Assembly: GCA_020086605.1 (NCBI GenBank)
Contig: JACBWW010000015.1
Span: 5,685,550-5,749,549 of the forward strand
DNA: 64,000 nt
Source: Lanius collurio
Taxonomy: Eukaryota; Chordata; Aves; Passeriformes; Laniidae
Reading direction: 5' to 3'
The first letter of the stretch is position 1; each line of letters starts with the position of its first letter. A program made the translations under genes and the position numbers. This document shows, one piece after another, positions 12,230-26,906 of this stretch. The notes beneath the pieces were generated by a model that was not told the DNA's origin, searched no databases, and was given only the letters and a program-made list of their open reading frames with translations.

Positions 12230-13644
12230 GTAAGTTCTCTGTTCCTTTTACTTGTTTCCTTTTAAAGCTGCTGAAAAATTACACAATAGTAATTTGACTC
12301 AAGAAAATGTTTTTTAGTGAAAATCACAGAAAAAATGGTTTGGGTAAGTTTAGCAGATGAGGTTTTGACTGAGCTGATATTTTTACTGTTTACAAAGAAT
12401 TTGTGATACTATTAAATATCCCATGGTTTTAATTAATGTTTTACTAAAAATTAATTCATATAATATTGATGAATCTGTTCCATACATCCTTGCATTAAAA
12501 AAAAACTAAAAAACCCCCAATGTCCACAAAACTCTAAGTAGATAAAACAGAATTGTGCAACAAGTAACAGTTCGGGGAATAAACACAGGAAAGAATTAAC
12601 TAACAAGTTGTGCAGGACCCTGAGATTTGAAATATCAAAATTGTATTGCCTCTGTTTTTTTGAGGATTAATCTGTTTTGTATGCTTTGCTATTCCTGAAA
12701 ATCTGTTTCTAGAAGACCTTTCTTTTGCTAAGCATCAATTTCTCTTTGTTAAATTTATTACATTTACAAAAAATAGTTTTCTGTATGCTGAAATTAAATG
12801 GAATGTTTCTAGTATCTTTAAAATTGTCTCTTTAAAAAAGGATTTTCTTAGATGTCTGAAATTCAAGTTCTTACCTGGCTGCTAATGGTTGTAACTAAAG
12901 CTGAAACATCCTATCCTTAAAATTGCAATTGTTTTCTTTCATGAATATTTTTGGTAAAAAGGAAGTGATTTGATCATCAGAAAAATAGATCTCTCATGAG
13001 GAATAGTTCCATAATAAACATGTCAGTGCTTAGAAGTGATCAAAAAACAAACCAACTACCAACTAATGGAAAAATTGAAGGGAAAACAGAGAACATGTGT
13101 ATGCCATTGTATAACTGCATCTTTCATCCATATCATTATTACTATATACAGCGTTGGTGCCTGTAAGAATGCAAAAAAAAGGATGATTATAGAACAGCAG
13201 ATACATGGTTAAAAATTGAGTATAGGGGCATTCTTCACTCTAAAAAGGGGATAATTAAAAACTGTTGTACTAGTGGTCTGTAAATTCACAGTATTGTGAA
13301 TAAGACATGCAAGATTAGATTGTCATTCTATTCCAGCACAAGAAATTTGAGGTATGAGAGGAAAGGAGTAGGTAGGCACCAGATTCAGCAGGAGCAAGTC
13401 CTTCAGTTTTTTCATGGCAAAGCTATAAACCTATTTGCATGTTATGGATGCCAGGAATTTTTATGGGTTCAGGGAAAGACTAGATAACCTTGGAAAACAA
13501 ATCCACTGATGGTTTCTAATGACACGCAGATTTATCCAGCTCAGGAAGTCTCAAAGGCTAGACAAGTGTTGGAGGCTATCCTGTTGACTTGCCTGCTCTT
13601 GCTCCTTCCTTATATTCATTGTTTGACGTAGGAAAATGAGCAAG

Positions 13645-13661
13645 ATATATATATATATATT
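13645..13661. repeat. (AT)n microsatellite
   Basis: About eight AT units occur in the intron after exon 2. Confidence 0.8.
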
Positions 13662-16600
13662 TGATCTCACTGGGTACCACTCTTTTCGTGAGAGCCAGAA
13701 ATGGAATCTTAAATTTCTTATCTTCTCTTGATTTATGTTATTAACAGCCTTTCTAAAGCTTCTCTGAAAATTTTAGATGTACTCACTGTAGGATTAGTAG
13801 CCTGAAGGGAGCCTGAACCAAATAAATGTGTCATCACTAAGTCAAATTAAAATTTCTTCTTTGGATCAAGGAATTTATATATCCCTGCATGTTGGGTGGA
13901 AGGGAAGATGTATCTTCTGCTTTGCCTTTTTGGATTGTCGTTTAGAATAATGAGTCTGGCTTGACTTGGTGGCTAAGGTTCATTGTTATCCTGAATGAAA
14001 GATCAGTCATTTTATTAGGCTCTAACTTATTTTATTAGTCCCTAGGAAGCTATTAGTGCAGAACAGCCACAAATCAATGCTTTCTCTTCATAGCACGTTT
14101 TCCAGCTTCTCTCTGTCACATATAAAAGTGAAAGTATCAGTCAGGGAATATAGTTCAAATTCACTGTAAAAGATTAAGGAATTATAAAAGTAGTTTTATT
14201 CAGTTGTAAAAGATATATCTAAACTTATGTCTTAAAGGCAGGAGGAGCAAATATTTTGACTAAAAGCAGATAAGCCATTGCTTTGAACTGAATAAACTCT
14301 GTGACTTGCAAGGAAATTTGCACATTCATTTTCTACCTATTTAAGTAGATATCACACTGCTTTTAAAAATAATTTTGTAGGGAAAAAAAAATTGAGATTT
14401 TCTCACAAGTATTGGTTAACAGTTGGCAGTATAAAGGCTCTATAGTAATTACATTTTTGAAAGAACAAAAAACAGGAAGAAAATATGTAAGTAGAAATAA
14501 ACACTGCAGTGCCTACATTTTTAAAACAATACATATTGAAATGGAAATAAACCTAGGGGTTTTGTTTTTCTGATTAAAAATGAACGTCAAAAAAATCTAG
14601 TAGTGTGCCCTACTCAACTGTACTTTTAAAAGGTTATTTAACAGATTTGGTCTCTTAATGCCGCTAGTGCTGTGAAGCATCTCAGGCTGGCCTGGAGTTA
14701 GTACTTCTGTGATAAATATGCCAGGCAGATGCTGCAGTGAAGTGTATTAGATTGTGTTTAATCATGCTTATTGTTTCTGCCTGTGTTTTTATTAGCATGC
14801 TGTATTTCAAATGTCATTCAGCATAAAAATCAATCCCTATCTGAGAGCTATTTATGTGGGTGGCAAGAGATAAAGGCTGTTTTAACTGTGTCCACAAGTG
14901 TTTTTTCTGAATGCAATTAACACAACTTGCAAGTCCCCCTGTACCTTTTATCTTTGTAAATGCAGCAACTGGCTGTGATTTAGAGGAAGCAGCAGACCCC
15001 TGTAGAGAAAGAAGGGCATAATGAGGGCATAAACAAAATCTGAAACATTCTCTAAATGTCTAAAATAACAGCCAAAGTACCTAGATCTAAAAATACCATT
15101 CAGAAACACCCCTATAAATGTCCCTGAGGGCATCAGCTGCCCTGACTGTCCCTGCCTGGCCTCTCTTAGGGTCTCCCCTCAGCCTTCCCATGGTCCAGGA
15201 CCCCACTTCAGTGGAGCCTGAGGGATTCAGTCCCTCACCACAGACTCTCCTGGCTATGGGGTTGGGGCTGCTCTGGCTGTCCTGTGGGGAGTCCACATCT
15301 CACATGAAGCCTTGACACTTGGGGAGAGATTAATTAACTAAGAGCCTGCAGTAGGCAGCAAAGTTCCCTTGGAGCATTCAGCCCTTGGGGATTCAGCCCA
15401 GAGCAACAGCCCCATGGATCAAAATAGGTGATCTGAGTCCTGGTCCTGCAGATTGGTCCCTCATTCTTGGACTGTTGTCTGAATTCAAATAGTATATACC
15501 AGCTGCAGTTCGTATCCCTCTTGGAAATACTGATAAGTAGTAAATATTTGTAATTTAAGAAAATTATAAACAAGTTTTGTAGCTGTCATTTAAATTATAT
15601 AAATGCCACTCAGTTACATAAATATTCTCAAATTTATGATTTTCTTTCCAAGCTAAAATATAGAATAATCGTGGTCAATAACTGGTCAAAACATGGTCTA
15701 AGTTGTGGAGGCAACCTAGAGAGATGATGAATCGGGGAGAGAGAGTGCTTTTTTGCTTGCTTGTTTTGAGGGGGAAAATATGACCCGAAATTCAGTCAGT
15801 AAGATGCTAAACTCAAACATTTTTAAAAAAGCAACTATTTCTTTTAAAGAATTTTGTCTCAAAGCACTGGATTGTAGCCTGACTTTATTTCTTAAGGGGA
15901 GACAGGTAAAACAGATACTCTAAATATTTGAAAGAGAAAATAAATCAAATGTATTCAAATTCATGGGAACACATGCTATACGGTCAGGTAGTCTGTATGG
16001 AGAGACATATCTTCAAAAATCACACAGTTGAGTGGTAGACTCTTCTCTCTTTTGACAGTAACTTTTAAATTCATGAACTTTATATAAATTGGATGACTAT
16101 AAAAACACTTGGAATTATCAGTGTGTCACCTTTTCATTGGGACCAACTTCTAATTATATTGCTTTCTGAATGACTTTTGGGAAGCTTCATTCCCTATAGT
16201 TCTGGATGTTTTAACTATCAACATTATCACTGTTCTAACGGTAGCTGTTTCCTTCCACCCACTCCCCCACTAAGTGAAGGAATGCCTGTTTGGAATTTTG
16301 CAGAAGTCATAAGTTTTTGTTTGGGATGTGGATTCTTTCACTGGCTGTAGAGTAGTTATTTTACTTCTTTGTGATCTGAAGGAAGCCTAAGAAAATAAAT
16401 ATTATGCTCTAAATTATCCTGAATACTGCTTTTATGATGTTTAACTGCAAGAGGTGGATGGTTTATGTTGCCAACTTTATTAGTTTAACAGCTCTGTAGG
16501 CTTCACTAAAACTGAGCAATCTGCTTGAGGTGGATGTGGTATTCAGTCATTCTCCTAATAACTTAATAAAATGCAATGAACGCTCTATCTGTAAAGGGCC

Positions 16601-17364
16601 AGGTATAACCAGATTTGCTTATGTAATCACTGATTTTGAGAAGATTACAAAGTTAGCAGAAGCAGATATATGATTATCAACATATATCACATAAGATGGA
16701 TTTTTGTATTTTTCTGGTGTTTGGAACAGATTCCAAAAGATTTTAGAAAATCAGCGGCACAAGGTATGTTTTGTGTATTTCCCAACAGCATCCTTTTCCA
16801 GTTCTTTCTCTTTAGTATGCAAGGCCAGTTAGTGCCATCTGTCACATGTTTGTGATATATAGGCCATGGAACAAGGGAATCAGGCTCCTAGAGTGGAAAA
16901 TGAAGAAACCTCCCTGATAGTAACATTAAGCCTATTTTCCTACTACAGTCAAAGCTAATTCAGGTAGTTGTAAATTTACTTCCTTGAAAGGTGTGAATCC
17001 AAATAGTAAACTAAATTAAGTTGTGATCTGTAAATCTGTTGTCACTGTGTTCTCTACAGGAAGTTCCATAGACACTCTACTGGTGCCACCTTCCTAGGGC
17101 TAAAAATCCCCTTCCTTTCCGAATGTGAAACTTGTGTTTCAGGGACTGCTGTGGCCAAGTTTGATACTTGCTGATGACTTTTCTGTTACTTTTCTTATCA
17201 CGATGATATTGTTTAGTATGTAAAACTGTCTTATGTATGTACAACTGTTTTCTTTTGAGTAAAACAAAAAAAAAATGGTGTAGAATCTTTTCTATCTCCC
17301 CTCTTAATGATCAAAACCAATGTTTTGAGAGGTAGATAAATGGAAGTTATTCTGATTCGCTTTT

Positions 17365-17381
17365 TGTTGTTGTTGTTGTTG
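17365..17381. repeat. (GTT)n microsatellite
   Basis: Five to six GTT units follow a T-run. Confidence 0.8.
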
Positions 17382-20300
17382 ACTTTGCTGCTATCACAAG
17401 TTAAATGTTGGTAGCACTAAAATATTGCTAATAACAGCAATATTTCTGCACTTATATTAGTGGAATACTGTAAAAGTTATTACAGTGTGATCAGTACTAA
17501 AGGACAGCTAATATGAAATGTGATATTTACAAACATTTGCATTAGACTGTGTGATGATTCTGTTTAAGGCATCTAAATAATACACAGGAGTAGTAATGTG
17601 GTTTTCCCTATACGTTTGATCTCTTACAAAAGCTTGGCATTCTTTAAATTTAAACATACATTATTTTTTAAGTGCTATTTGTATTATGGAAAGCAAAACA
17701 TATCAGGGTCTGTACCAAAGCAAACAATTGCTAACTTATGCAGGGCTATGTGTGGAAAACATAGCATTTTTGGAAACTGCAGCTGGCTATGTGTAGGAGA
17801 ATGAAATTATCTCTGCAAGGAATATCCAACCTTGACCCATGTGTCTTCTTTGGGTATTTTAATTTGACAGGAACCATCAGAGAGAGCACAATGTCATTGA
17901 AGATGCAGTTTACTTAAGGAGAACAGTTTCTATTTCATTGGAATAATTGAGTCGTATATAAATAGCAACACTGGCAAATACAGCATATTAAATATTAGAT
18001 GCAGAACATAGGATTTTAGATCTCTACACTTGGCAGACACATCAAATCTGGCAAAATATATCAGCACCTGAGAACAGGAGCTTTACAAGATTATACAGTG
18101 CTGTAAAGTCACATTTACCACCTACTCAGCTATATTATGCAGTCCAGTCTTCTATATTCTGTTAAATACCAGTGAGAACCTGTGTAAGTAAAATTTAGGA
18201 TTTGTGAATTACCTGCAAAAACATAGTCCTCATTTAATGAAATTAAATAAGGAAATTCATAGCATCACATGAGCATACCAGTGGAATAATCTGGAAAATT
18301 CATAGCAGTGCATGCGAACATCAGCAGAGTGATCTTACATAAAGAATTTATTGGTCGTCTTCTGTGGGAACACAATCTCCTACTTTTAGGCAGACATCTG
18401 TATTATTTAGTACTGTGTTAAGCAGCTCTCCTTCCTGGTTGACTGGAATCTTAGATTAGCTATAATCACTGCATGTCTTGTGCTTTTCCCTTTCTCAATA
18501 GGGGGTTCATCTCCATAGGAAATATCTTTTTCTTTTTTAAATGCTTTTATTTCCTTTAGTCTTTGTTCACTTTATAAACAGATAAAATGGAATGCTTATA
18601 TTTCTATGTACTGTCCGTATTGCTAAATATACTTTATATGCCATCTAAAACTAATTCTCTGTTCCACAGAATGTCTGAAAAGGATAAAATTCACAATTAT
18701 GACCCTGATCTGGACATACAGTAACAAGTTGTCAGTCTTACACTGTCAGTATGTATTTTGTATGTCTCCAAGTTGTACTAATGAAACACTCACAAATCCT
18801 GTGATGTGCTTTTGCCACATCTTTTTACACTTTATTGCTACAGAAGGTTGCCTGGGAATTCAGTATCCATAGTGTACAGCAACCATCATGGAATTCCACC
18901 AGAAGTCAAGAGGTCAGCCCAGTACTCTGCACTAGTTCCAGTGGGTCTTTTGCCTTCTTCAGGCAAAGAAGGCTCCTGATCTCTTCTGCAGCATCTCTAA
19001 AAATGTTTCTAAGGAACTAGTTTTAGACAGAACAATAGTAGGTTATAAAAAAACCCCAGACAGAAAATGTTGAGGAGAAGCCTTGTCCATCAGTCATAGC
19101 AAAAATTCAGTATTTTGGACTCAAAGATTTCATGATTACTAAAGTTCTTATGCTGGATCCTTTCCTGTTCCAAAAAGTCACAAGATTCATAGAGCAGAGG
19201 GGCAGTTTGTTCTGCTTTTGCTCTTCTTCCATAAAGCTTGAGGATTCTGTACAGCTTTGAGGTGTGCCACGAGAAATCTCCGCTCAACTGTTCCTTTCCT
19301 GGGAAGAAAGCAACAAGCTTACAAACTGTTAGAGGATGATGATCTAGGGTTCTACTCTGCATGGCTGTAGAGAGTGGTACATCACAAATTAAAACCAATG
19401 GGTGCTTATGTCACATCAGTTATGTTTCAGAGCGGAACAAGAAAATCTGGCCCTGCAGAATGTGAATGTAACTTGCATATTGTAGTACAATGATCTCTTC
19501 CTTATATAATTCTAACAATCTGGCTTTAGTTTTGAGCAAATGTTCTGTGTGATTACACACAAAATTTCTTCCAGAAATACATAATCAGAAGTCTCTGTTT
19601 TCTTTCTATTTTATTTTTTTCTACTGCAATAAAAATTACTTCTTGGTCTTTTTTGGCCTTATCCTTTCTTTGTTGTTAATCATTTCTCTTCTTATAATTT
19701 CGTGTTAAACTTTAGTTGAGCATTCTATGCATCAGTTTTATTTTCTTCCCACCTGAAATTTAGAAGTTAGACTCCTTATTAATTTAATCTAGAAAAAATT
19801 CCTTATGGACTTACACTGAGATTTTCTTAGTACTTATATTTTTCCCTTCACAGTGAGAATATTTCAGTTTCTTTTACATCATTTGGGCTGTTACTTGGAG
19901 TTTTTTGTCTTAATTTGCAGGTAGTACTTGACTATTAATAAATTATTTTTTCTCCCTATTTCTTTTCCTTCTGAAGTTTGTCTTTGCTTGTCTCCTTTTC
20001 CTAACAATTCCTCTCTCTTTCATGGTACCAGCTGTCTTCTTTTCTCAACCTAAGTGAATAGTAAAATGAATTGACACTAAGAAATTGTTCCCAGCTAGTT
20101 TGCAGGAGAGCCTAAACACATATTTTTAAAAGTTCCATGGGGCTTGGTTTCTGCATGGCCTAAACTGATATTTTTGCTTGCAAACATCCTCTTATATCTT
20201 GTCTGTCTTCTAAAAACACTTTTGCAAAAGTATTTCTGCAAGCTTGAGAAAGCTTGAGGGGAGAGGCTGCTATCTCAGTGTCTTAACACCCTCTTAGGAT

Positions 20301-23300
20301 CAGTCCCTTAGGGGGCAAGAGGATCATTGCTGGTTTACAGAGTAACAGAGATTAATGTGTATTCTAGATATAAACATCAACTATTCAAAGTTCCCTGTAA
20401 TTGAAAGAGAAAAAAATTAAAAGAACCAAACAATCCCGCTCCACAAAACAGAACTAGCTATTCTACCTCAATGGTAACATTTGCATGTATTTCTCATCCT
20501 TCTAAATTGTCTATGCCAACTGAAAAAAAGAAAAAAGAAAAAAAAAGGGCAGTTTTTAATTAGGTATTGTACTATGGTAATCTTATTAGCATTTCATTAG
20601 TTTGATTACTTCAGTTATTTTTCTTGTTATGTTCGGGGGTTTTTTAGCCTGGAAATAGATGTAATTGCTTGAAACTACTCACATTCAGAGAGCATAGGTA
20701 CAATTTACTGGAAATGATGTTCTATTTAATATCAGCAATATCTTAATACTATTGTATGTATTGGAGAAGTTATACTATAAATTCAGGAGTAGAAATGTGA
20801 GATAGAATAATAAAGTCAGGAAAACTAGTCCCACAGTAATATCTAGTACTCTGGTGTACAGGCCAATGAAAACCTTTGGAATATTACTCTTTTATGATTT
20901 GTTCAGTCTTAAGTGCACATATGATTTATTTGAATATAATGGTTTTTTGGGCATCATGAGAATCATGTGTCATTAACTAGTGTGATCTTTAGCTGTTAAT
21001 TACAACTAAATGTCTGTACTGCATTCCTATATTAACCAAATTAGGAAAAATATATCCCTAACAAGGTTGTAGATTGTTCCAAAACACTATTAACACACTT
21101 TTCAGAAAAATCTGCTACACATAGACAAGATCCTTCAACAAATTATCTTCTTGCTTGCTGATTTATTTTAATTTTTATACTTAAATTTGCCAAAATACAA
21201 CGAAAATACACAGTAGGAAACCTGCAACATTGATCTGAGTCACTGAGAATGTTTTCACTCACCTCTGACTTGTCTCTGCTGGGAGAGTCTACTCAATACT
21301 CAGTTTCAACCTGTTCATTGAGAAGTTTGCATCGGTGGCTTCCATTAATACTTTCTGCCAGAAGAAGAAAGTGTTTTCTCTAGAGACATTTTAAATATTC
21401 TTTTTATTGGATGGAATCCAGATTCAGACTAATGAATTAGGGAGTCTGGTTAGTATGGAATAATTGATGACCCAGCAGCAGAGAAAAAAACTAAAAATTG
21501 AAAGATCAGCTTGATTTAAATCATAAATTAAAAACAGTAATATTTTTTTAACATTTCTGAACATAGCATTGTGAGGAATGGCAGAACCTGAATCTTTGCA
21601 GCATCTACCAGGTTAAGATAGTATGCAAAATATGGTTTAGATTATTCTATATATTTTTTTAAAGCTTTTACTAACTTCAAGATGATTTTCACAATTATTT
21701 TATGTTTAGATAACCATTCAGTTTATTCTACTTAGCAGCCTAGGTAACATGTGAAGATTGCAAGATGAACATGATTTTTTAAAAATTGTTTATCTTCATA
21801 ATCTTCATGATCTGTCTTTTAGTAGAAACATTACATGACCTTAATTATGTCCTTATATAATACTAATGGACTACTGAATTTAGTGACCAGGTATTCACTA
21901 TTTCTTTTTGTTCATCTTATTTAGAGTAGCTTTAGCCCTCACCTAATACATATTTTTCCAATCCTGTCAGAAGCATAAAATTAATCTTTATCATTTTGTG
22001 TCCTTTCTTTGCTCATTGCTCTTTCCTTCCATTACAGTTTACATAAGTGTAAGCCTTTACTGTTCTTTTTCTTTGTCCTTACCCATCTTGCCCACTGGCT
22101 CACATTCATCACCCCTTCTGCCATTCCCTTCTACCTCCCTGGTTGCTCTCATGCTCTCACTGCAGCACTTGAGAATTTGCTGATGCACAGATGGCAATTA
22201 ATCTCCCTGAGTTCATCCACAAAGAATCATGTTTTATTTTAAAGAAAGGCAATATCCATTTTATAAGGTCTATGTTTTATCTATTATAACTTAATGAGAA
22301 AATAAAAGTTTATGTGAACTGTATTAGATGGTGCAAAATAACTTAATAGCAATGCTATCTTCAAAATTATGTATATTAAAAATTACTGTTGTAATACATT
22401 TTCTTTAAATACAGCAGACACTAAATGTAACTATAGTGCAATACAATTCTATCTGGCTTTTAAAGAGGTGGTTGAGTGATTGTCTCAATTTTTTTTTAAT
22501 CCATTTACTCTTTGCTTCATAGGAGATCCTTTTCCCTTGGAATAAGTCTGGCTATTTCATCCCCTGTAGTCTGACAAGTAGAGATTTTATGACCTCTCTG
22601 TAACAAGTGGAGGAGGAAGGAATTGATTTCTATATTTGGCTAGTGTTTGGCTAGATATATTGTCTTCCTTTTGTGAAAGGAAGGCTTAAGTTAAAGTTAT
22701 TCCTGTAGATGCACATAAGGCTAAGCAAAAATCAGAGATCTCTTAGTACACCTTTTGACACAAGCAGCTCAGTGGGAGACTCGGCACAGATGGTTTAAAG
22801 GGCTGTTGTAAGGACTGAAATAGTCTCTGGACTTCTCAAAAGTCCCAATCTCTTTAGGGCAACGATGGCTTGTAACTGAGCACACCGGGGCCCGAGAGGA
22901 GCTGCTGCTGGCAGAATTCCCAGACTTCAACCACTGGTGAAGGTCACAGTTGTTTCAAGTCTTTAATACAGGAATTGGAAGAGTTTTTATGGAATAGTCA
23001 CAAAGTTGCTGTCTAGTTGTTTTTGTAACCTTTTTTAATTATTAATGACAAGATAGTCTTAAAACATGATTTTGATGTTAAAAAAAAATGTTATAATGGC
23101 CAAATTACTATAAAATCAGTAAAATGGTATTTTTGCAATGTAATCAGAATATATTAAAATAAATTTAATCTGCATCATCTCAAACTGTCTACAGTGTTAA
23201 ATTTATTTCACCCTTTTGAGTTGTTTACATATCTATTCCATACAGCAATCAACTTGCTCCAGTTTTCACTTGAGTATGAAACAAAAAGCAACACTAAAAA

Positions 23301-24811
23301 ACAAGGCTGGAAATACTTTGGAGTAGAATGTTAGAGGAAAAACATAACCTGTCTCCTTTCCAGAAGCATTCATTTATAGTACTTCTCCCATCTCCAGTTT
23401 GGTCAGAAGTTTAACTGCATTCTCATTGCATTTTTTTAGTGTAGACTTGAACCTGACTTTGAATATTTTGAAAACCATTCAAGCTCAAAGATATTTTAAT
23501 GGGGTTTTGCATTTTTTATTGTATTGTACATGTAAAATGTGTATTGTGAGTTGTCTTTTGGGTGAAGATAAAAATTGTGCTCCTAAGAAATTGTTATCAT
23601 TAAATATTTCCTTTCATAATAATAAAAATATTAATCATTGTCTTGAGAAAACATCCATTGTGGGTAATGAAGTGTCAAAATTCATTTGACAGATCCTAAT
23701 TGTTCTCAGCCTTATTTTTTGTCTTACATTGTTATGAGGTGTTGCTATCTTGACCTGGAGAATAAATTGGAACTTAGTAGTATCCTAAATCTGCACATTA
23801 CCATTCTGTAAAGAGTTACACAGCTCCTGCCCTGCCACATCAGTAAACTGAAAATTTACTGTGGCTAGTGTTTTGGAGAACTTCAAGTAGAAAACTTTGT
23901 AATCTGCTGATCTAAGGCTATGGTCAGTAGGAATGTTTCCAAGTTTAGACAACAGAGCAGAGAGGTGCTATTGAAAGTCTTTTCACTAACTCTGGTCGTG
24001 AGAGAGCATTTAGGAGGCAGATCCTTGAGCCAGTGTTGAACTCCTAGTCAGTGGTGGGCAGAACAACCACCCAACCCAGGTAATCTTCTCTGTAGTGAAC
24101 TGAGCCTTCTAGGGCCCTGCATGTCACACTGCAAGCCATCCCTCCATTGCTTCAGCTGTGTCTGGGAAATGATGTTTTAAAGCGGCATTAAAGAAGAATT
24201 CCAGATGATCTGACCTCATTACTTCTGGAATAATATGTTTCTTATTTGAAGTAAGGAATCTCTCTTGATCATTTTATTATTCTGTGTTGGACACTTTGTC
24301 CACTGGAGAATAAGTGGGAGAATAACAATGATAAGATAGTGCAGACTGACATTGCAGCTTGAGAACTACTTTGCATGTGCAGTAAGATTTATTGAAGAAT
24401 GTATCTTCTATAACCTAAGTACTGGGTACAATGTGTGACTCAGGTGATGTGTGAGATTTCCGTTTCCTTTTCCTTTCCTTTTTTTCTCTTCCATTTCACT
24501 TAGAGGAAAAAACAAACTGAAAAATATCTGACTTTTAAATAGATGTGAGAATTTTTGCTATCTTACCTAAACAGATTTGTTTTACATTTAACCAGATTAA
24601 ATGACCCAGTGTTTCTTACATCAATGCTATTTTATTTCAAAGTTCATTCCTGTCCTCAGCATCAGCTGTCATTATGGCACATCAACACTTAAACTAACTC
24701 CAGTGTAGAAAGTTTGAGACTTAGTGGGTCTTAGTGGGATTATCTCACCCTGAAATTTCAGTCAGCTTTAAATATTTATGAAGATAATTAATTTTTGCTG
24801 TTCTTATGCAG

Positions 24812-24968
24812 GATTGACATCTTCAAGTATGTGATATATGGTGTAGCAGCTGCATTCTTTGTATATGGCATTCTGCTGATGGTGGAGGGATTCTTTACAA
24901 CCGGTGCCATCAAGGATCTCTATGGAGATTTCAAAATCACCACTTGTGGCAGATGTGTGAGTGCCTGG
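24812..24968 (+). CDS. GPM6A: GPM6A exon 3: TM2 and intracellular loop
   Basis: This exon encodes the last base of Met77 and residues 78-129. Residues about 81-105 form the second transmembrane helix (starting FKYVIYG, ending LLMVEGFF). The intracellular loop follows, with the family signature around TGAIKDLYGDFKITTC and GRCVSAW. The acceptor is TTATGCAG and the donor is TGG|GTAAGT, leaving in phase 0. The exon is 157 bp and has no equivalent of the 35-residue PLP1-specific segment, which puts it with DM20/M6 proteins. Against remembered human M6-a only one conservative change (Ile to Val in the helix) is apparent. The residue just after the exon, Phe130, comes from exon 4. Confidence 0.97.
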
Positions 24969-26879
24969 GTAAGTGGTTAAGAAGGCTTTTGTAATTATGA
25001 CAAATTCAACATGCTTTGTATATTTTTTTAGTGCCTTGTGATGTTTATTTTTTGGTTTTGTGTTTCTTTAATATTTTGTGATACCTCAGTTCTGTGTTTA
25101 AAAATTACAGCAAAGGAGAACAGAGTGTTACAAATTTTCTCTGTGTTGGTTAAATGCTAAGTAATTCTTGCTACTCAGGAGCGATGAATTCCACCAGTTG
25201 AATTAAAAAGCTCATTACCTCAGCAATGTAAGCTGTACTGAACAGGGCTAAACTGTAAGGCCTCCAGCTCTACTGGGAAAGAAATATTTCCCTTACTAAT
25301 ATTTTCATTTATTTTAGGAATCTTGTTTATTCCTCTTTGGAACAAGCTGTGACCTGTCATCAGGTTCTGTTTTATTTCTAAATGGCAATGAGTCCATTAT
25401 TTGCTCCTGTGTTAATCTCTGATTTGGAGAGACCATTCACTTACGACCCTGGAAAACATAGATTCAAAAAATTCCCATTTGTACCAGGACTTAAATGGAA
25501 GTTTGTCACACTAAAATTGCTGACTGTTTCAACTGCTATTATTTTAACACTTCTGTTCAGTGTCAGGTAGGTAACAATTATTTTTGGTATTTGATTGTTC
25601 TGAATCTAAGGTAAGAGGACAGTGCACTTGGTAGATTTTGGATTGGATATTTCTGCAAACACCACCTGCATCAAAACCTCATATTTTGTGATGAATAGTA
25701 AATTAATAATACACCCAGATCTGGGTGTTAAAGTACACTTCTTTTTATGCTATATTAACAATAAATAATATATGAAATAGCAGGTAGGGTTGTGTTTCCC
25801 ACTGTATTCTGCCACAACTGTCAACACTATTAAAGTGGAATACAGTCTAAACAAATATAATCAATAGATACTTCCAGGCATACAAAGACTATCAAAGCTA
25901 GTATTTTGGATATCCTGACGTTTAAGGTTAAACTGGGCACAGTCAGTCTACATCTTGTGAAGTGGGGAATGCAGTATGTATGTCATCTCTACACAGATGT
26001 AACCTGCTCCACAGTAATCCTGGGTTTTCATCTCTTTTGCTTTCCTTCTTGTTGTCACTGTAGGATTTTGGCACTTTTACTAAGATTGTTTTAAAACTTT
26101 TAAATAAATATATAAATAAAGACTGAGAACATTTTAAATAAAGAGCAGTCCTTGCTCATGCCAACACTGTTTTCATCTCCTGGAAAGAAGTCTCTAATCT
26201 GTAGTCACTGTGGACCTATAAGTTAGTTCCCATTCTACACAGACTAGCAAAATTTTCAGAACATTCTTTTTCTTCAGAGCTCCCACGAATGCCTGTCCTC
26301 AGTACTGCAGCAGAGCAGTGCTGTGTTCTCTCACAGTTTTCGTAACTGTAATTCTATAGTATGTGTCTAGAAGAAATGAACAGTTAAGCAGCTAATCTAT
26401 GGTTAGTATCACTGTTATTATTAGTGATTCATTACATTAATTCCTAAAGCACTTTACTTTCCTCATCAGTAATAATTTGCATTTTTTGTGTTCTGCTTTG
26501 AGAAGCCCTGGGCTGATGCACATCATGCAGCTAAGGTTAAGGCTATATACTTTTTATGTTCACAATTACAATAATCCATCAATTAGTTTGATTTAAATAC
26601 ATTGTTGTCATTATTCCTGAAGTCAGTGGCAGTTTTTTTCTTTTTCTTGGTGAAGAAAACCCATGAATCTGCTGTTTGCTTGCTTGTCTCATATTGATGA
26701 TATGTCAGTAAGATTGCTGTAAAAATGTCTGGAGTAATTTTTGATTATTATTCTGGCTTTAGTGTCTCTGCTCTAGAGAGTATGTGTCAATTAAAACTTG
26801 ATACCCTTTTTGATTAGGTTGATTTTCATTGTCTCATCCTTAAAATTCCTAATGGGAAAACAACACTTGAGATTTGAAA

Positions 26880-26906
26880 GAAAAAAAAAAATATATATAT
26901 ATATAT
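26880..26906. repeat. A-run followed by (AT)n
   Basis: A run of about 12 A residues leads directly into about eight AT units. It is simple sequence, probably polymorphic. Confidence 0.8.

Larger units (their letters stand above)
12230..24811 (+). other. GPM6A: GPM6A intron between exons 2 and 3 (12.6 kb)
   Basis: The intron is bounded by GTAAGT and TTATGCAG. I see no exon inside it. It holds an (AT)n run at about 13645-13661, a block at about 14640-14940 that reads like a conserved noncoding element, a GC-richer patch at about 15115-15470, a (GTT)n run at 17365-17381, a small hairpin at 17421-17444 and an A-rich tract near 20524-20547. Short open frames here have no recognisable product. Confidence 0.9.
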
